Shown in pieces: positions 1 through 5,866 of a DNA stretch of 7,764 nt. The position numbers and the translations under genes are program-made. Origin of the DNA: Gemmobacter sp. (GTDB lineage Bacteria > Pseudomonadota > Alphaproteobacteria > Rhodobacterales > Rhodobacteraceae); assembly GCA_030656535.1 (NCBI GenBank), contig JAUSPL010000054.1:1-7764 (forward strand), read 5' to 3'. Every line of letters starts with the position of its first letter. Position 1 is the first letter of the stretch. The notes under the pieces are model-generated. The model worked only from the letters and a program-made list of their open reading frames with translations, was not told the DNA's origin and did no database searches.

Positions 1-757
1 TCCGCGCCGCAAATTGCCCCAGCAGCGCAGGGACCTGATGGTCCGCCCCTGCCCGCGCGGTGACGATCACCGGCGATGCGGCACGCGACAAAAGTCCTGC
101 CAGTTGCGCGACCTCATCGGGTGCGGGATAGCCCGCTGGTGCTGGTGCGATCCGCCCCGCAGGTCGCCCTGGCGCCGGGGGCATTGCCAGCACTTCACGC
201 GGCAACATCATATATACCGGACCGCCCGGCCGCGAATGCGCCAGCGCCAGCGCACGTTCTGTGACCGCTGGCGCGAGGCGCGGGTCGCGCAGCTCGAAAC
301 TGCCGCGGACGGTTTCGCGCACCATGCCGGCCTGATCAAACATGTCCTGCGCCCAGTGAATGTTCAGGTTGCGCGCGCCCAGCACGCCTTCGTCGAACAT
401 GGGGGTCATGCCCGCCGCCAGCACCATCGGGATATGGTCGCGTTCGGCATTGATCAGCCCGTTGATCGCGTTGGCGGTGCCGACATTGACATGAACCATC
501 GCCGCCTGTGCACGCCCTGAAACCATGGTGTGGCCATGCGCCATCGAAACCGCGGTATTTTCATGCGCACACAGAACCGGGTGCGGCAAGATTGCGCCCC
601 CCTGATCGCCATGCCGCAGCCGGTCGCGGGCGAAGGCCTCGACGATTGACGGAAAATCAGTGCCGGCATTGGCAAAGAAATAGTCGACACCGCCCTTGTG
701 CAACTGGGCCAGCCAGGCTTCGGCAACGTTTTCGGGGGTGTTGTCCGGCACGGTCAT
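1..757 (-). CDS. Thiamine-diphosphate-dependent enzyme, acetolactate synthase/decarboxylase-like, N-terminal part (gene continues past left edge)
   Basis: About 252 N-terminal residues are present. The gene begins at ATG 757-755 and stays open to base 1. It starts with the pyrimidine-binding domain of the ThDP family: an early 'FFANAGTDFPS' segment (about 27-37), then 'CAHENTAVSMAHGH' with Glu66 at the place of the catalytic glutamate that activates ThDP, then 'MVHVNVGTANAINGLINA' (about 87-104) and 'GGPVYMMLPREVLAMP' (about 187-202) closing the domain. After a Pro/Ala-rich linker a central domain begins (about 221 on, 'DEVAQLAGLLSRAASPVIV'). The diphosphate-binding domain with its GDG motif lies outside. 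Family members decarboxylate or ligate 2-oxo acids in the cytosol. The HEN triplet and the VNVGTANA segment differ from classical acetolactate synthase (HEQ, GPGxTN), so this is probably a catabolic relative annotated only as 'TPP-requiring enzyme'. A GAGG ribosome site lies 7 bases before the ATG. The start overlaps the stop of the hydrolase gene by 4 bases (ATGA), which suggests translational coupling. The family is certain; the reaction is unknown. Confidence 0.9.
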   Translation of the reverse strand, partial: MTVPDNTPENVAEAWLAQLHKGGVDYFFANAGTDFPSIVEAFARDRLRHGDQGGAILPHPVLCAHENTAVSMAHGHTMVSGRAQAAMVHVNVGTANAINGLINAERDHIPMVLAAGMTPMFDEGVLGARNLNIHWAQDMFDQAGMVRETVRGSFELRDPRLAPAVTERALALAHSRPGGPVYMMLPREVLAMPPAPGRPAGRIAPAPAGYPAPDEVAQLAGLLSRAASPVIVTARAGADHQVPALLGQFAAR

Positions 758-1389
758 GCGGCGTCCTCTGGCATTGGGGCCCAGGCGCGGGCAACGTCCT
801 CGATCGAGATCACGTCACCAAAGCTCCAGCCGATGGAGTTCAAAGCGTGTTCGTTGCGTTCGGGCGTGAACTCGGCAACCGCATCGCGCACGACCCAGGT
901 GCCATAGTCGCGCTGGCCCGCGTCCCGCGCCGTCGTTTCAACACAAATGTTGGTTGTCACGCCACAGATCACCAGATTGCGCGTCCCCAGCCCACCCAAC
1001 AGCGGTTCCAGCCGGGTGCCGTAAAAGGCACTGGCGCGGGCCTTGTCGATGACGAATTCCCCGGCGGCAGGCGACAGCTCGGGGGTCAGTTCGACCCCTG
1101 CGCTGCCTTCCTCCAGGTACTGGATCGGCAGGCGCAGGGCCTTGGTCTGGGCGTTCTGGCCTTGGCGCAGATTGAAATCCGCAAGCCCGCGATGATAGAC
1201 AAACCGCGTGTAGATCACCGGAACCTGCGCTGCGCGCGCCAGCGCAATCAGACGCAGCACACCGGGCAACGCTGCCTTCAGTGGCGTGACGTCAAAGCCT
1301 GCCGCAGCCATCGTCGATGTCGGGTCCAGAAAGGCGCACTGCATGTCGACCACGACCAGCGCGGTCTGTCTACGCGGCGGAAAGGACAT
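754..1389 (-). CDS. Isochorismatase-family cysteine hydrolase (probable amidohydrolase)
   Basis: A complete 211-residue protein, of typical length for this alpha/beta hydrolase family. The catalytic triad is visible: Asp15 in 'ALVVVDMQCAF', Lys116 in 'VIDKARASAF' and nucleophile Cys149 in 'GVTTNICVETTARDA'. Val144-Thr145 sit where the family's cis-peptide oxyanion element lies. The presence of the cysteine argues for C-N bond hydrolysis (as in nicotinamidase, N-carbamoylsarcosine amidohydrolase, biuret hydrolase and RutB) rather than the cysteine-free isochorismatase reaction. The exact substrate cannot be told. The protein has no signal peptide and is presumably cytosolic. The start at ATG 1389-1387 is supported by an AAGGAG ribosome site 7 bases upstream. 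The gene follows the ABC-like gene by 27 bases and overlaps the next gene, the ThDP enzyme, by 4 bases, so all three are probably one transcript. An amide or carbamoyl cleavage step before a 2-oxo-acid enzyme would make sense, but this is inference. Confidence 0.93.
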   Translation of the reverse strand: MSFPPRRQTALVVVDMQCAFLDPTSTMAAAGFDVTPLKAALPGVLRLIALARAAQVPVIYTRFVYHRGLADFNLRQGQNAQTKALRLPIQYLEEGSAGVELTPELSPAAGEFVIDKARASAFYGTRLEPLLGGLGTRNLVICGVTTNICVETTARDAGQRDYGTWVVRDAVAEFTPERNEHALNSIGWSFGDVISIEDVARAWAPMPEDAA

Positions 1390-1396
1390 GTCCCGG

Positions 1397-1402
1397 CTCC
1401 TT
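1397..1402 (-). promoter_or_regulatory. Ribosome binding site of the cysteine hydrolase
   Basis: On the minus strand AAGGAG lies 7 bases before ATG 1389-1387, in the short gap after the ABC-like gene. It is the strongest Shine-Dalgarno match among the minus-strand genes here. It fixes the hydrolase start and shows that this gene is translated independently of its upstream neighbour. Confidence 0.7.
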
Positions 1403-1416
1403 GGGGTTGATCCCCG

Positions 1417-1998
1417 CTAAGGGGAAAGCTGCAAAAAAGTGTCGCAAAACGTTTCGGCATCGGGAAGCCGGTCCACCACATGCAGACGACGGCAGCCGGT
1501 CAATGCGCCCAGTTCAGCCTCGATCCGGGTCAGCGCGCGCAATTGCCCGACCGCTGCGGGGTGCCGGTGCAGCCCCGCGATGATCAAAAGGCCGGGATTT
1601 TGCAGCATGGCCCGCCCAAGCCCCAGCGCCAGCACCTGAAATGGTGCCAGCCCCTGCGGGCGGCGCGGCCCCCGTGCCGACAGCCCGACCACCGACAACA
1701 CCTGCGCGGCCATCGCACCATCCGACCCGGTGTCAGTGCCCAGAACCAGATTGGCGGCAATGCTTTGCCACGGCAACACAACGGGGTTGCGATCCAGATA
1801 CCCTGCCCGACCACGGCCAAGCGTCGCGCTGGCCATCGCTGCCAGGTCTGCAACATCGGGGGCACCGGACCAGACCAGACCTATTGCGCGGCAATCGTCG
1901 CTCAGCGCATCGAGGCGGGTCAGCCAACTGCTGTCGTCACTACGCATCCGGGCAAATGCCATCGCGCCGTTGCTGGAAATCAGATCGTGGATCGGCAT
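1417..1998 (-). CDS. ABC ATPase-like protein with lost catalytic motifs (putative pseudoenzyme or decaying gene)
   Basis: An intact 193-residue reading frame, shorter than a normal ABC nucleotide-binding domain (about 230-260). Its layout follows a nitrate/sulfonate-type importer ATPase, but every nucleotide-handling motif is changed. The Walker A place (42-49) reads 'VWSGAPDV', keeping SG but losing GKS. The Q-loop neighbourhood keeps 'RNPVVLPWQSIAANLVLG' (70-87; compare 'QDPxLLPWxTVxENVxLG' in SsuB/TauB-type proteins) without the Gln. The signature place (117 on) reads 'LAPFQ' instead of LSGGQ, although 'LGRAMLQNPGLLII' (127-140) matches the helix and strand that follow it. Walker B ends in Ala141-Gly142 instead of Asp-Glu. 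The switch His is replaced in 'VVDRLPDAETFCD' (174-186). The frame has no internal stop. By a rough hand count of the first part, it uses more A/T in third codon positions than its neighbours. It is the first gene of the leftward operon, with GAGGGG 7 bases before its ATG. The homology is inferred from motif alignment by eye. It could be a structural or regulatory pseudo-ATPase or a slowly decaying remnant. Confidence 0.72.
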   Translation of the reverse strand: MPIHDLISSNGAMAFARMRSDDSSWLTRLDALSDDCRAIGLVWSGAPDVADLAAMASATLGRGRAGYLDRNPVVLPWQSIAANLVLGTDTGSDGAMAAQVLSVVGLSARGPRRPQGLAPFQVLALGLGRAMLQNPGLLIIAGLHRHPAAVGQLRALTRIEAELGALTGCRRLHVVDRLPDAETFCDTFLQLSP

Positions 1999-2005
1999 CG
2001 AGATG

Positions 2006-2011
2006 CCCCTC
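2006..2011 (-). promoter_or_regulatory. Ribosome binding site of the ABC-like gene
   Basis: On the minus strand GAGGGG (within AAGAAGAGGGG) ends 7 bases before ATG 1998-1996. No other ATG, GTG or TTG is in frame between this ATG and the in-frame stop near 2092-2094, so the start is well determined. An intact site argues against complete decay of the gene. Confidence 0.6.
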
Positions 2012-2069
2012 TTCTTGCAAGTGCTCCGTGACAGGCGGGCTACTGGAAAGACAACTTTGAAAAGGGCGA

Positions 2070-2125
2070 TTGAAACGCTTGTTTGACTTTGCTAGCTTAA
2101 CGGCTTGCGGCTGACAAGCAATAAT
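2070..2125 (+). promoter_or_regulatory. Candidate rightward promoter(s) for the TetR-family gene
   Basis: Two options are visible. TTGAAA (2070-2075) and TAGCTT (2093-2098) are 17 bases apart. TTAACG (2097-2102) and AATAAT (2120-2125) are also 17 bases apart. The second has its -10 box within the 17-base inverted repeat, as expected for an autorepressed gene. Neither is a strong consensus, and alphaproteobacterial promoters are poorly predicted by eye. Confidence 0.3.
2094..2121 (-). promoter_or_regulatory. Candidate leftward promoter for the ABC-like/hydrolase/ThDP operon
   Basis: On the minus strand TTGCTT (2121-2116) and TAAGCT (2099-2094) are spaced by 16 bases. An overlapping alternative is TTGTCA (2117-2112) with TAGCAA (2094-2089), 17 bases apart. 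Both are moderate matches to the housekeeping sigma consensus, in the AT-rich part of the divergent gap. In either case the -35 box lies inside the 17-base inverted repeat, so a bound regulator would block it. These are matches by eye only. Confidence 0.3.
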
Positions 2126-2131
2126 TGTTTG
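2115..2131. promoter_or_regulatory. 17-base inverted repeat, candidate TetR operator
   Basis: CAAGCAATAATTGTTTG is an inverted repeat about a central A, with 7 of 8 base pairs matching; the exception is G2118 against T2128. Its length and position, between a TetR gene and a divergent operon, are typical of TetR-family operators. It overlaps candidate promoter elements in both directions. A further copy of its half-site, TTGTTTG, occurs at 2079-2085 in the same orientation as the one at 2125-2131. The inference is that the TetR protein encoded at 2203-2988 binds here and controls itself and the left operon, and possibly the right operon through another site. Confidence 0.45.
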
Positions 2132-2202
2132 GCCGACGATGAGCCGCTAGGATACAGCCGATCAGGCCAGATATCGGGCATCGCGCCGGAAAGGGTGATC
2201 AC

Positions 2203-2988
2203 GTGAGGCGCAAGATTCAGATCGCCGCCGCAGACGGCCTGACCCAGATCCCGGACGCGCCGACCTCGCATGTCGGCCCGCAGGTCGTGGCGGATGATCC
2301 TGCCAACGATCTGACCCGTGCGCGGCTGATGGCGGCGGCAATGGATCTGGTGGCGCAACATGGCATCCGGGGAACCACGGTGCGCGAACTGGCGCAGGCC
2401 GCCGGGTCGAACATAGCCGCCGTCAATTACCACTATGGGTCGAAACAGGACCTGATGAGCGAGGCCATCATCCGCATCATGCTGCCGGTGAACCGGCGCC
2501 GGATGGAAATGCTGACTGCCGCCGCACGCGACCCGGACAGCGGCGCGATGGATGTGCGCGACATCCTGTCCTGTCTGTTTCGCCCTGTGCTGGAAAGCCC
2601 GGTCGGGGCTGACGGTGTACGCCGCTATCTGCGGGTGTTGTATCACTACCGCGCCGAGGCCAGTGCGCAGGCCAATGCCCTGATCCGGGATACCTTTGAC
2701 GAGGCTGGTCGTCTGTTTGTGGACGAACTGGTGCGCGCCTTGCCGCATCTGTCGCGCGCCGAAGTGATCTGGCGGTATGAACTGGCGCGCGGCGGTATCT
2801 TGCATACGCTGACCACGGGCGACCCAAGATACCTGCGGCGGCGCAAGCTGGACAAGGGCGCGCTCTTGATGGAACTGGACAATGTCGAACCCATCATGGA
2901 GCTGTTTTTGGGCTGCTACCTGCCCATGATGCAGGGCCCGCGGATCTGGTCCGACGATCAACTGGTGGCGGCCAGCCCGCAGCCCTGA
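2203..2988 (+). CDS. TetR/AcrR-family transcriptional regulator
   Basis: A 261-residue DNA-binding regulator, long for the family (usually 190-230). The helix-turn-helix domain spans about 37-85: 'RLMAAAMDLVAQHGIRGTTV' as helix 1 and the turn, 'RELAQAAGSNIAAVNYHYGS' as helices 2-3, ending in the hallmark 'NYHYGSKQDLM'. The all-helical ligand and dimer domain follows. Features such as 'RALPHLSRAEVIWRYELARGGILH' recall the PsrA-like group of C-terminal domains, though I am less sure of that. The first 36 residues are a polar, Pro-containing extension before the fold. The start is GTG 2203, with GGAAAGGG 7 bases upstream; no earlier in-frame start exists before the stop at 2140. A later GTG near 2287 would remove most of the extension. 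The gene is divergent from the enzyme operon and convergent with the transporter operon, which suggests it is the local repressor, released by a pathway metabolite. It ends exactly against the stop of the ATPase gene. Confidence 0.95.
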   Translation: MRRKIQIAAADGLTQIPDAPTSHVGPQVVADDPANDLTRARLMAAAMDLVAQHGIRGTTVRELAQAAGSNIAAVNYHYGSKQDLMSEAIIRIMLPVNRRRMEMLTAAARDPDSGAMDVRDILSCLFRPVLESPVGADGVRRYLRVLYHYRAEASAQANALIRDTFDEAGRLFVDELVRALPHLSRAEVIWRYELARGGILHTLTTGDPRYLRRRKLDKGALLMELDNVEPIMELFLGCYLPMMQGPRIWSDDQLVAASPQP

Positions 2989-4998
2989 TCAACCTTGCGG
3001 GAAATGGCAGGCAAAGCGGTGGCCGTCTGCCTGACCCGTCAGCGCGGGCATCTTTTGGGCGCAAAGATCGCGCGCCACCGGGCAACGGGTCCTAAACACA
3101 CAGCCCGAAGGCGGGTTCGCCGGGTTCGGCAGATCGCCGGTCAACACCACCCGTTCGGAAACCGCGCCGTCCTCGGGCCGCAGCACGGGCACCGCCGACA
3201 ACAGGGCCCGCGTATAGGGGTGGCGGGGCCGGGCAAAGATATCATCACGCGCGCCGTACTCGACAATCTTGCCCAGATACATCACCGCCACCGTATCCGA
3301 AATGTGGCGAACCACCGACAAATCATGCGAGATGAACAGATAGGACAGCCCCAGATCGCGCTGCAGCGTCATCAGCAGGTTGACGATTTGCGCCTGAATT
3401 GACACATCCAGCGCCGACACGGCCTCGTCCAGCAGCATGATATCGGGTTGCAGCGCCAACGCGCGCGCAATGGCGATCCGCTGGCGCTGGCCGCCCGAAA
3501 ACGCGCTTGGGCGCCGCACTCCCGCCGAGGCGTCCAGCCCCACCTGACCCAAGAGTTCATCAACACGCGCCGGTGTATAGTCGCCGTGGATCCGCAGGGG
3601 TTCGGCTACGATCTCGTGCACGCTCATCTGTGGATCAAGCGAACTGTTCGGGTCCTGAAACACCACCTGCAACCGGCGCCGCGCCTGCCGCAAGGCGCGG
3701 CCACGCAGGCTGCCGTTGGGGGCGCCCAGAATGCTGATGCGGCCTTCGGTCGGGGGGATCAGGTCCAGGATCGTGCGGCCCAGCGTGGACTTGCCGCAGC
3801 CGGATTCGCCCACAATCCCCAAGGTTTCACCGCGCCGAAGCTGCAAGTCGACGCCGTCCACAGCCTTGACCGCCGATCGCGGGCCAAACCAGCCAGTTCG
3901 CAGCGCAAAATGGGTCCGCAGTCCGTCCACACGCAAGACGTCTTCGGCTTGTGACAAGGCGGGGCGGGGCGGCAAGGACGCACGCGGCGGCGCCATGGCG
4001 GCCTCGCCGGGGCGGGTCCAGGGACAGGCGGCCATGTGATCATCGGCCACGGGGGCCAATTCCGGGCGGATGTCGGTGCAGCTGTCACGCGCGATGGGGC
4101 AGCGGGTGGAAAAGGCGCATCCCGCAGGCCGGTTGGTCGGGTTGGGCGGCTGTCCCGGTATGGCGGCCAGTTCGCGGTCGATGGGCGCGCGCCAATCCGG
4201 TACGCTTTGCAACAGACCCACCGTATAGGGGTGCGCCGGGTGGGCGAATACATCGCGGCACTGCCCTTGCTCGGCCAGCCGCCCACCATACGTCACCGCG
4301 ACCCGGTCGGCGTTTTCCGCAACCAACCCCAGATCATGCGTGATCAGCACCATTGACGACCCGGTGGCGGCCCGCACATCGCGCAAGACCTCCATGACCT
4401 GGGCCTGGATGGTGACATCCAGCGCGGTCGTCGGCTCGTCCGCGATGATCAGGTCGGGCTCATTGGCAATTGCCATCGCGATCATCACGCGCTGGCGCAT
4501 ACCGCCGGAAAATTCGTGTGGGTACTGATCGTACCGTTTTTCGGGGCTGGGCACCCCGACAAGGCCCAGCAGTTCGGCCACGCGCGCGCGCAGTGCCGCG
4601 TCAGTCTGGCCCGGGTGGTGGATGTCGATGATTTCGGCGATCTGTGGCCCGATCCGCAGCACCGGATTGAGCGAGCTCATCGGTTCTTGAAAGACCATCG
4701 AGATCCCCGAACCCCGGATGCGGCGCAAGGTTTCAGGCTGCATCGTTAACAGATCCTGCCCCTTGTACAGAACCTGCCCGGTCACGACCGCCCCTTCGGG
4801 CAACAGCCGCATGACCGCCATCATGGTCACGCTTTTGCCAGAGCCGCTTTCGCCCACGATTGAAAACACCTCATGGCGCGCGATCGAAAACGACACATCC
4901 TCGATGATGCGCAGCAACTTTCCACCCGGAACCGGGAACGAAACCGACAGGTTGCGCACCTCCAGCAAGGGGCCGTGTTCCGGGGTCTGAGTGGTCAT
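2989..4998 (-). CDS. Dpp/Opp-type ABC transporter ATPase, fused tandem double domain (DppD-DppF-like)
   Basis: This 669-residue protein energises the importer formed with the two permeases. Both halves are complete. Half one has Walker A GESGSGKS (49-56), Q-loop Gln104, signature FSGGMRQR (163-170), Walker B LIIADE (183-188) and switch His221. Half two has Walker A GESGCGKS (397-404), Gln448, signature FSGGQRQR (500-507), Walker B IMLLDE (520-525) and His558. Each half ends in an oligopeptide-transporter C-terminal domain with four cysteines in identical spacing (294/300/307/325 and 633/639/646/664, C-x5-C-x6-C-x17-C). In some DppD-type proteins such cysteines bind an iron-sulfur cluster. A Pro/Ala-rich linker (about 327-352) joins the halves. 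I chose ATG 4998 because GGAGAG lies 8 bases upstream; a GTG at 5016 would add six residues and include that ribosome site. It is the last gene of the operon, 25 bases after the second permease. Both catalytic sites look functional. The substrate cannot be deduced. Confidence 0.97.
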   Translation of the reverse strand: MTTQTPEHGPLLEVRNLSVSFPVPGGKLLRIIEDVSFSIARHEVFSIVGESGSGKSVTMMAVMRLLPEGAVVTGQVLYKGQDLLTMQPETLRRIRGSGISMVFQEPMSSLNPVLRIGPQIAEIIDIHHPGQTDAALRARVAELLGLVGVPSPEKRYDQYPHEFSGGMRQRVMIAMAIANEPDLIIADEPTTALDVTIQAQVMEVLRDVRAATGSSMVLITHDLGLVAENADRVAVTYGGRLAEQGQCRDVFAHPAHPYTVGLLQSVPDWRAPIDRELAAIPGQPPNPTNRPAGCAFSTRCPIARDSCTDIRPELAPVADDHMAACPWTRPGEAAMAPPRASLPPRPALSQAEDVLRVDGLRTHFALRTGWFGPRSAVKAVDGVDLQLRRGETLGIVGESGCGKSTLGRTILDLIPPTEGRISILGAPNGSLRGRALRQARRRLQVVFQDPNSSLDPQMSVHEIVAEPLRIHGDYTPARVDELLGQVGLDASAGVRRPSAFSGGQRQRIAIARALALQPDIMLLDEAVSALDVSIQAQIVNLLMTLQRDLGLSYLFISHDLSVVRHISDTVAVMYLGKIVEYGARDDIFARPRHPYTRALLSAVPVLRPEDGAVSERVVLTGDLPNPANPPSGCVFRTRCPVARDLCAQKMPALTGQADGHRFACHFPQG

Positions 4999-5006
4999 CT
5001 GGTATT

Positions 5007-5012
5007 CTCTCC
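5007..5012 (-). promoter_or_regulatory. Ribosome binding site deciding the start of the fused ATPase
   Basis: On the minus strand GGAGAG sits 8 bases before ATG 4998-4996. The alternative GTG at 5016-5014 would place this site inside the coding region and has only a weak AAGG close upstream. The protein from the ATG (MTTQTPEHGP) also begins at the usual distance from the first conserved strand. Confidence 0.65.
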
Positions 5013-5023
5013 GCACCCGGCCC

Positions 5024-5866
5024 TTAGCGGGGGGTCTGGGTTTCCGAGGTGAAGAACTGGCTGAAGATCTGAATGACGATCACCAGCATGAACAACGCAA
5101 GCCCCGGAAAAACCGACAGCCAAGGCGCATAGACCAGATCATTCTGACCCTCGAAGATCATCATGCCCCAGCTGGGCGTCGGCGGCTGAACCCCCAGCCC
5201 CAGATAGGACAGCGATGCTTCCAGCAAGATGATCTGCGACATCTCGTATGACCCGACGATCAGCATCTGCGACGTGACATTGGGCACCAGATGGCGCCGG
5301 ATGTTCCAACTGGTCGTCGCCCCCATCGTGCGCGCGGCCAGCACGAATTCGCGCTCGCGCAGGGTCAGGGCAATGGACCGCGCAACGCGCCCATAGATGA
5401 CCCAGCCCGACAACCCGATAATCAAGATCAGCTGCCAGAGATTGGCACCAAACAGCGCCGTCACCGCGATCAGCAAAAGCACCTTGGGGATCGCCAATTG
5501 CACATCGGCAATGCCCATGATCACCGTTTCAGTCCAACCGCGAAAATACCCGGCGATCAGCCCCAGCACCATGCCGATCGACAGCGACAGCGTGACCGCC
5601 CCCAGCGCAATGATCAGCGAAATCCGGCCCGCCAGCGCAAGCCGGCTCAGCAAATCACGCCCCAGAAAATCGGTACCCAGCACATGGAACCGGCCCATGT
5701 CCTCGCTTAGCGGTGGCATCAGGCTGACCATGATATCTTGTTGATAAGGGTCATAGCCGGGCAAGAACGGCACCACGACGACAAGCACGATCAGGATCGC
5801 AAGGAAACTGCCTGCTATCCCCAATACCAACAGACGGGCGATGCCCTGAGCCAGAAATGATCTCAT
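5024..5866 (-). CDS. Dpp/Opp-type ABC transporter permease, second subunit (DppC-like)
   Basis: A 280-residue inner-membrane permease of the DppC/OppC type. It has a hydrophobic N-terminal helix (about 12-34), then an external segment ending in the family's 'HVLGTDFLGRDLLSRL' (61-76). Further membrane segments lie at about 84-107, 118-138, 143-160, 198-222 and 247-270, six in all. The cytoplasmic EAA coupling loop 'EFVLAARTMGATTSWNIRRH' (173-192) docks on the ATPase and retains the Ala-Gly core. 'LEASLSYLGLGVQPPTPSWG' (215-234) is a DppC-group signature. Length and motifs are normal with no sign of decay. Its ATG overlaps the stop of the first permease by 4 bases (ATGA), with GAGG 5 bases upstream inside that gene, so the two subunits are probably translated in step. 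The substrate class (peptides, nickel, opines, other small organics) cannot be told from permeases alone. Confidence 0.97.
   Translation of the reverse strand: MRSFLAQGIARLLVLGIAGSFLAILIVLVVVVPFLPGYDPYQQDIMVSLMPPLSEDMGRFHVLGTDFLGRDLLSRLALAGRISLIIALGAVTLSLSIGMVLGLIAGYFRGWTETVIMGIADVQLAIPKVLLLIAVTALFGANLWQLILIIGLSGWVIYGRVARSIALTLREREFVLAARTMGATTSWNIRRHLVPNVTSQMLIVGSYEMSQIILLEASLSYLGLGVQPPTPSWGMMIFEGQNDLVYAPWLSVFPGLALFMLVIVIQIFSQFFTSETQTPR

Larger units (their letters stand above)
1999..2202. other. Divergent intergenic region
   Basis: This is the only gene-free stretch of note. It separates the leftward enzyme operon from the rightward regulator gene. Bases 2041-2130 are clearly richer in A and T than the flanking genes and contain the candidate promoters and the inverted repeat. 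Bases 2132-2187 hold nothing recognised. I see no small gene, RNA gene or riboswitch-like structure. Confidence 0.7.

Noticed and set aside
508..1410. 300-residue open frame on the plus strand opposite the hydrolase and ThDP genes
   Set aside because: It has Arg/Gln/His-rich composition without motifs and lies antisense to two confidently recognised enzymes.
1411..1425. Short hairpin TCCCC-GCTAA-GGGGA at the end of the ABC-like gene, considered as a terminator
   Set aside because: The stem is only 5 base pairs with no T tract, and the downstream hydrolase gene starts within 30 bases and appears to be in the same operon.
2195..2202. Palindrome GTGATCAC next to the regulator start, considered as a second operator
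   Set aside because: It is only 8 bases, unrelated to the 17-base repeat, and lies in the ribosome-site to start interval, where chance palindromes of this size are common.
2092..2961. Long 289-residue open frame on the minus strand opposite the regulator gene
   Set aside because: It is the antisense shadow of a GC-rich, strongly codon-biased gene. The predicted protein is rich in Gln, His and Arg, with no recognisable domain, while the plus strand encodes a clear TetR-family protein.
5021..5032. 12-base element CCCTTAGCGGGG, found inverted at 1412-1423, both at gene ends
   Set aside because: One 12-base pair of matches is expected by chance in a GC-rich window of this size, and each copy simply covers a stop codon in a G/C-rich context.
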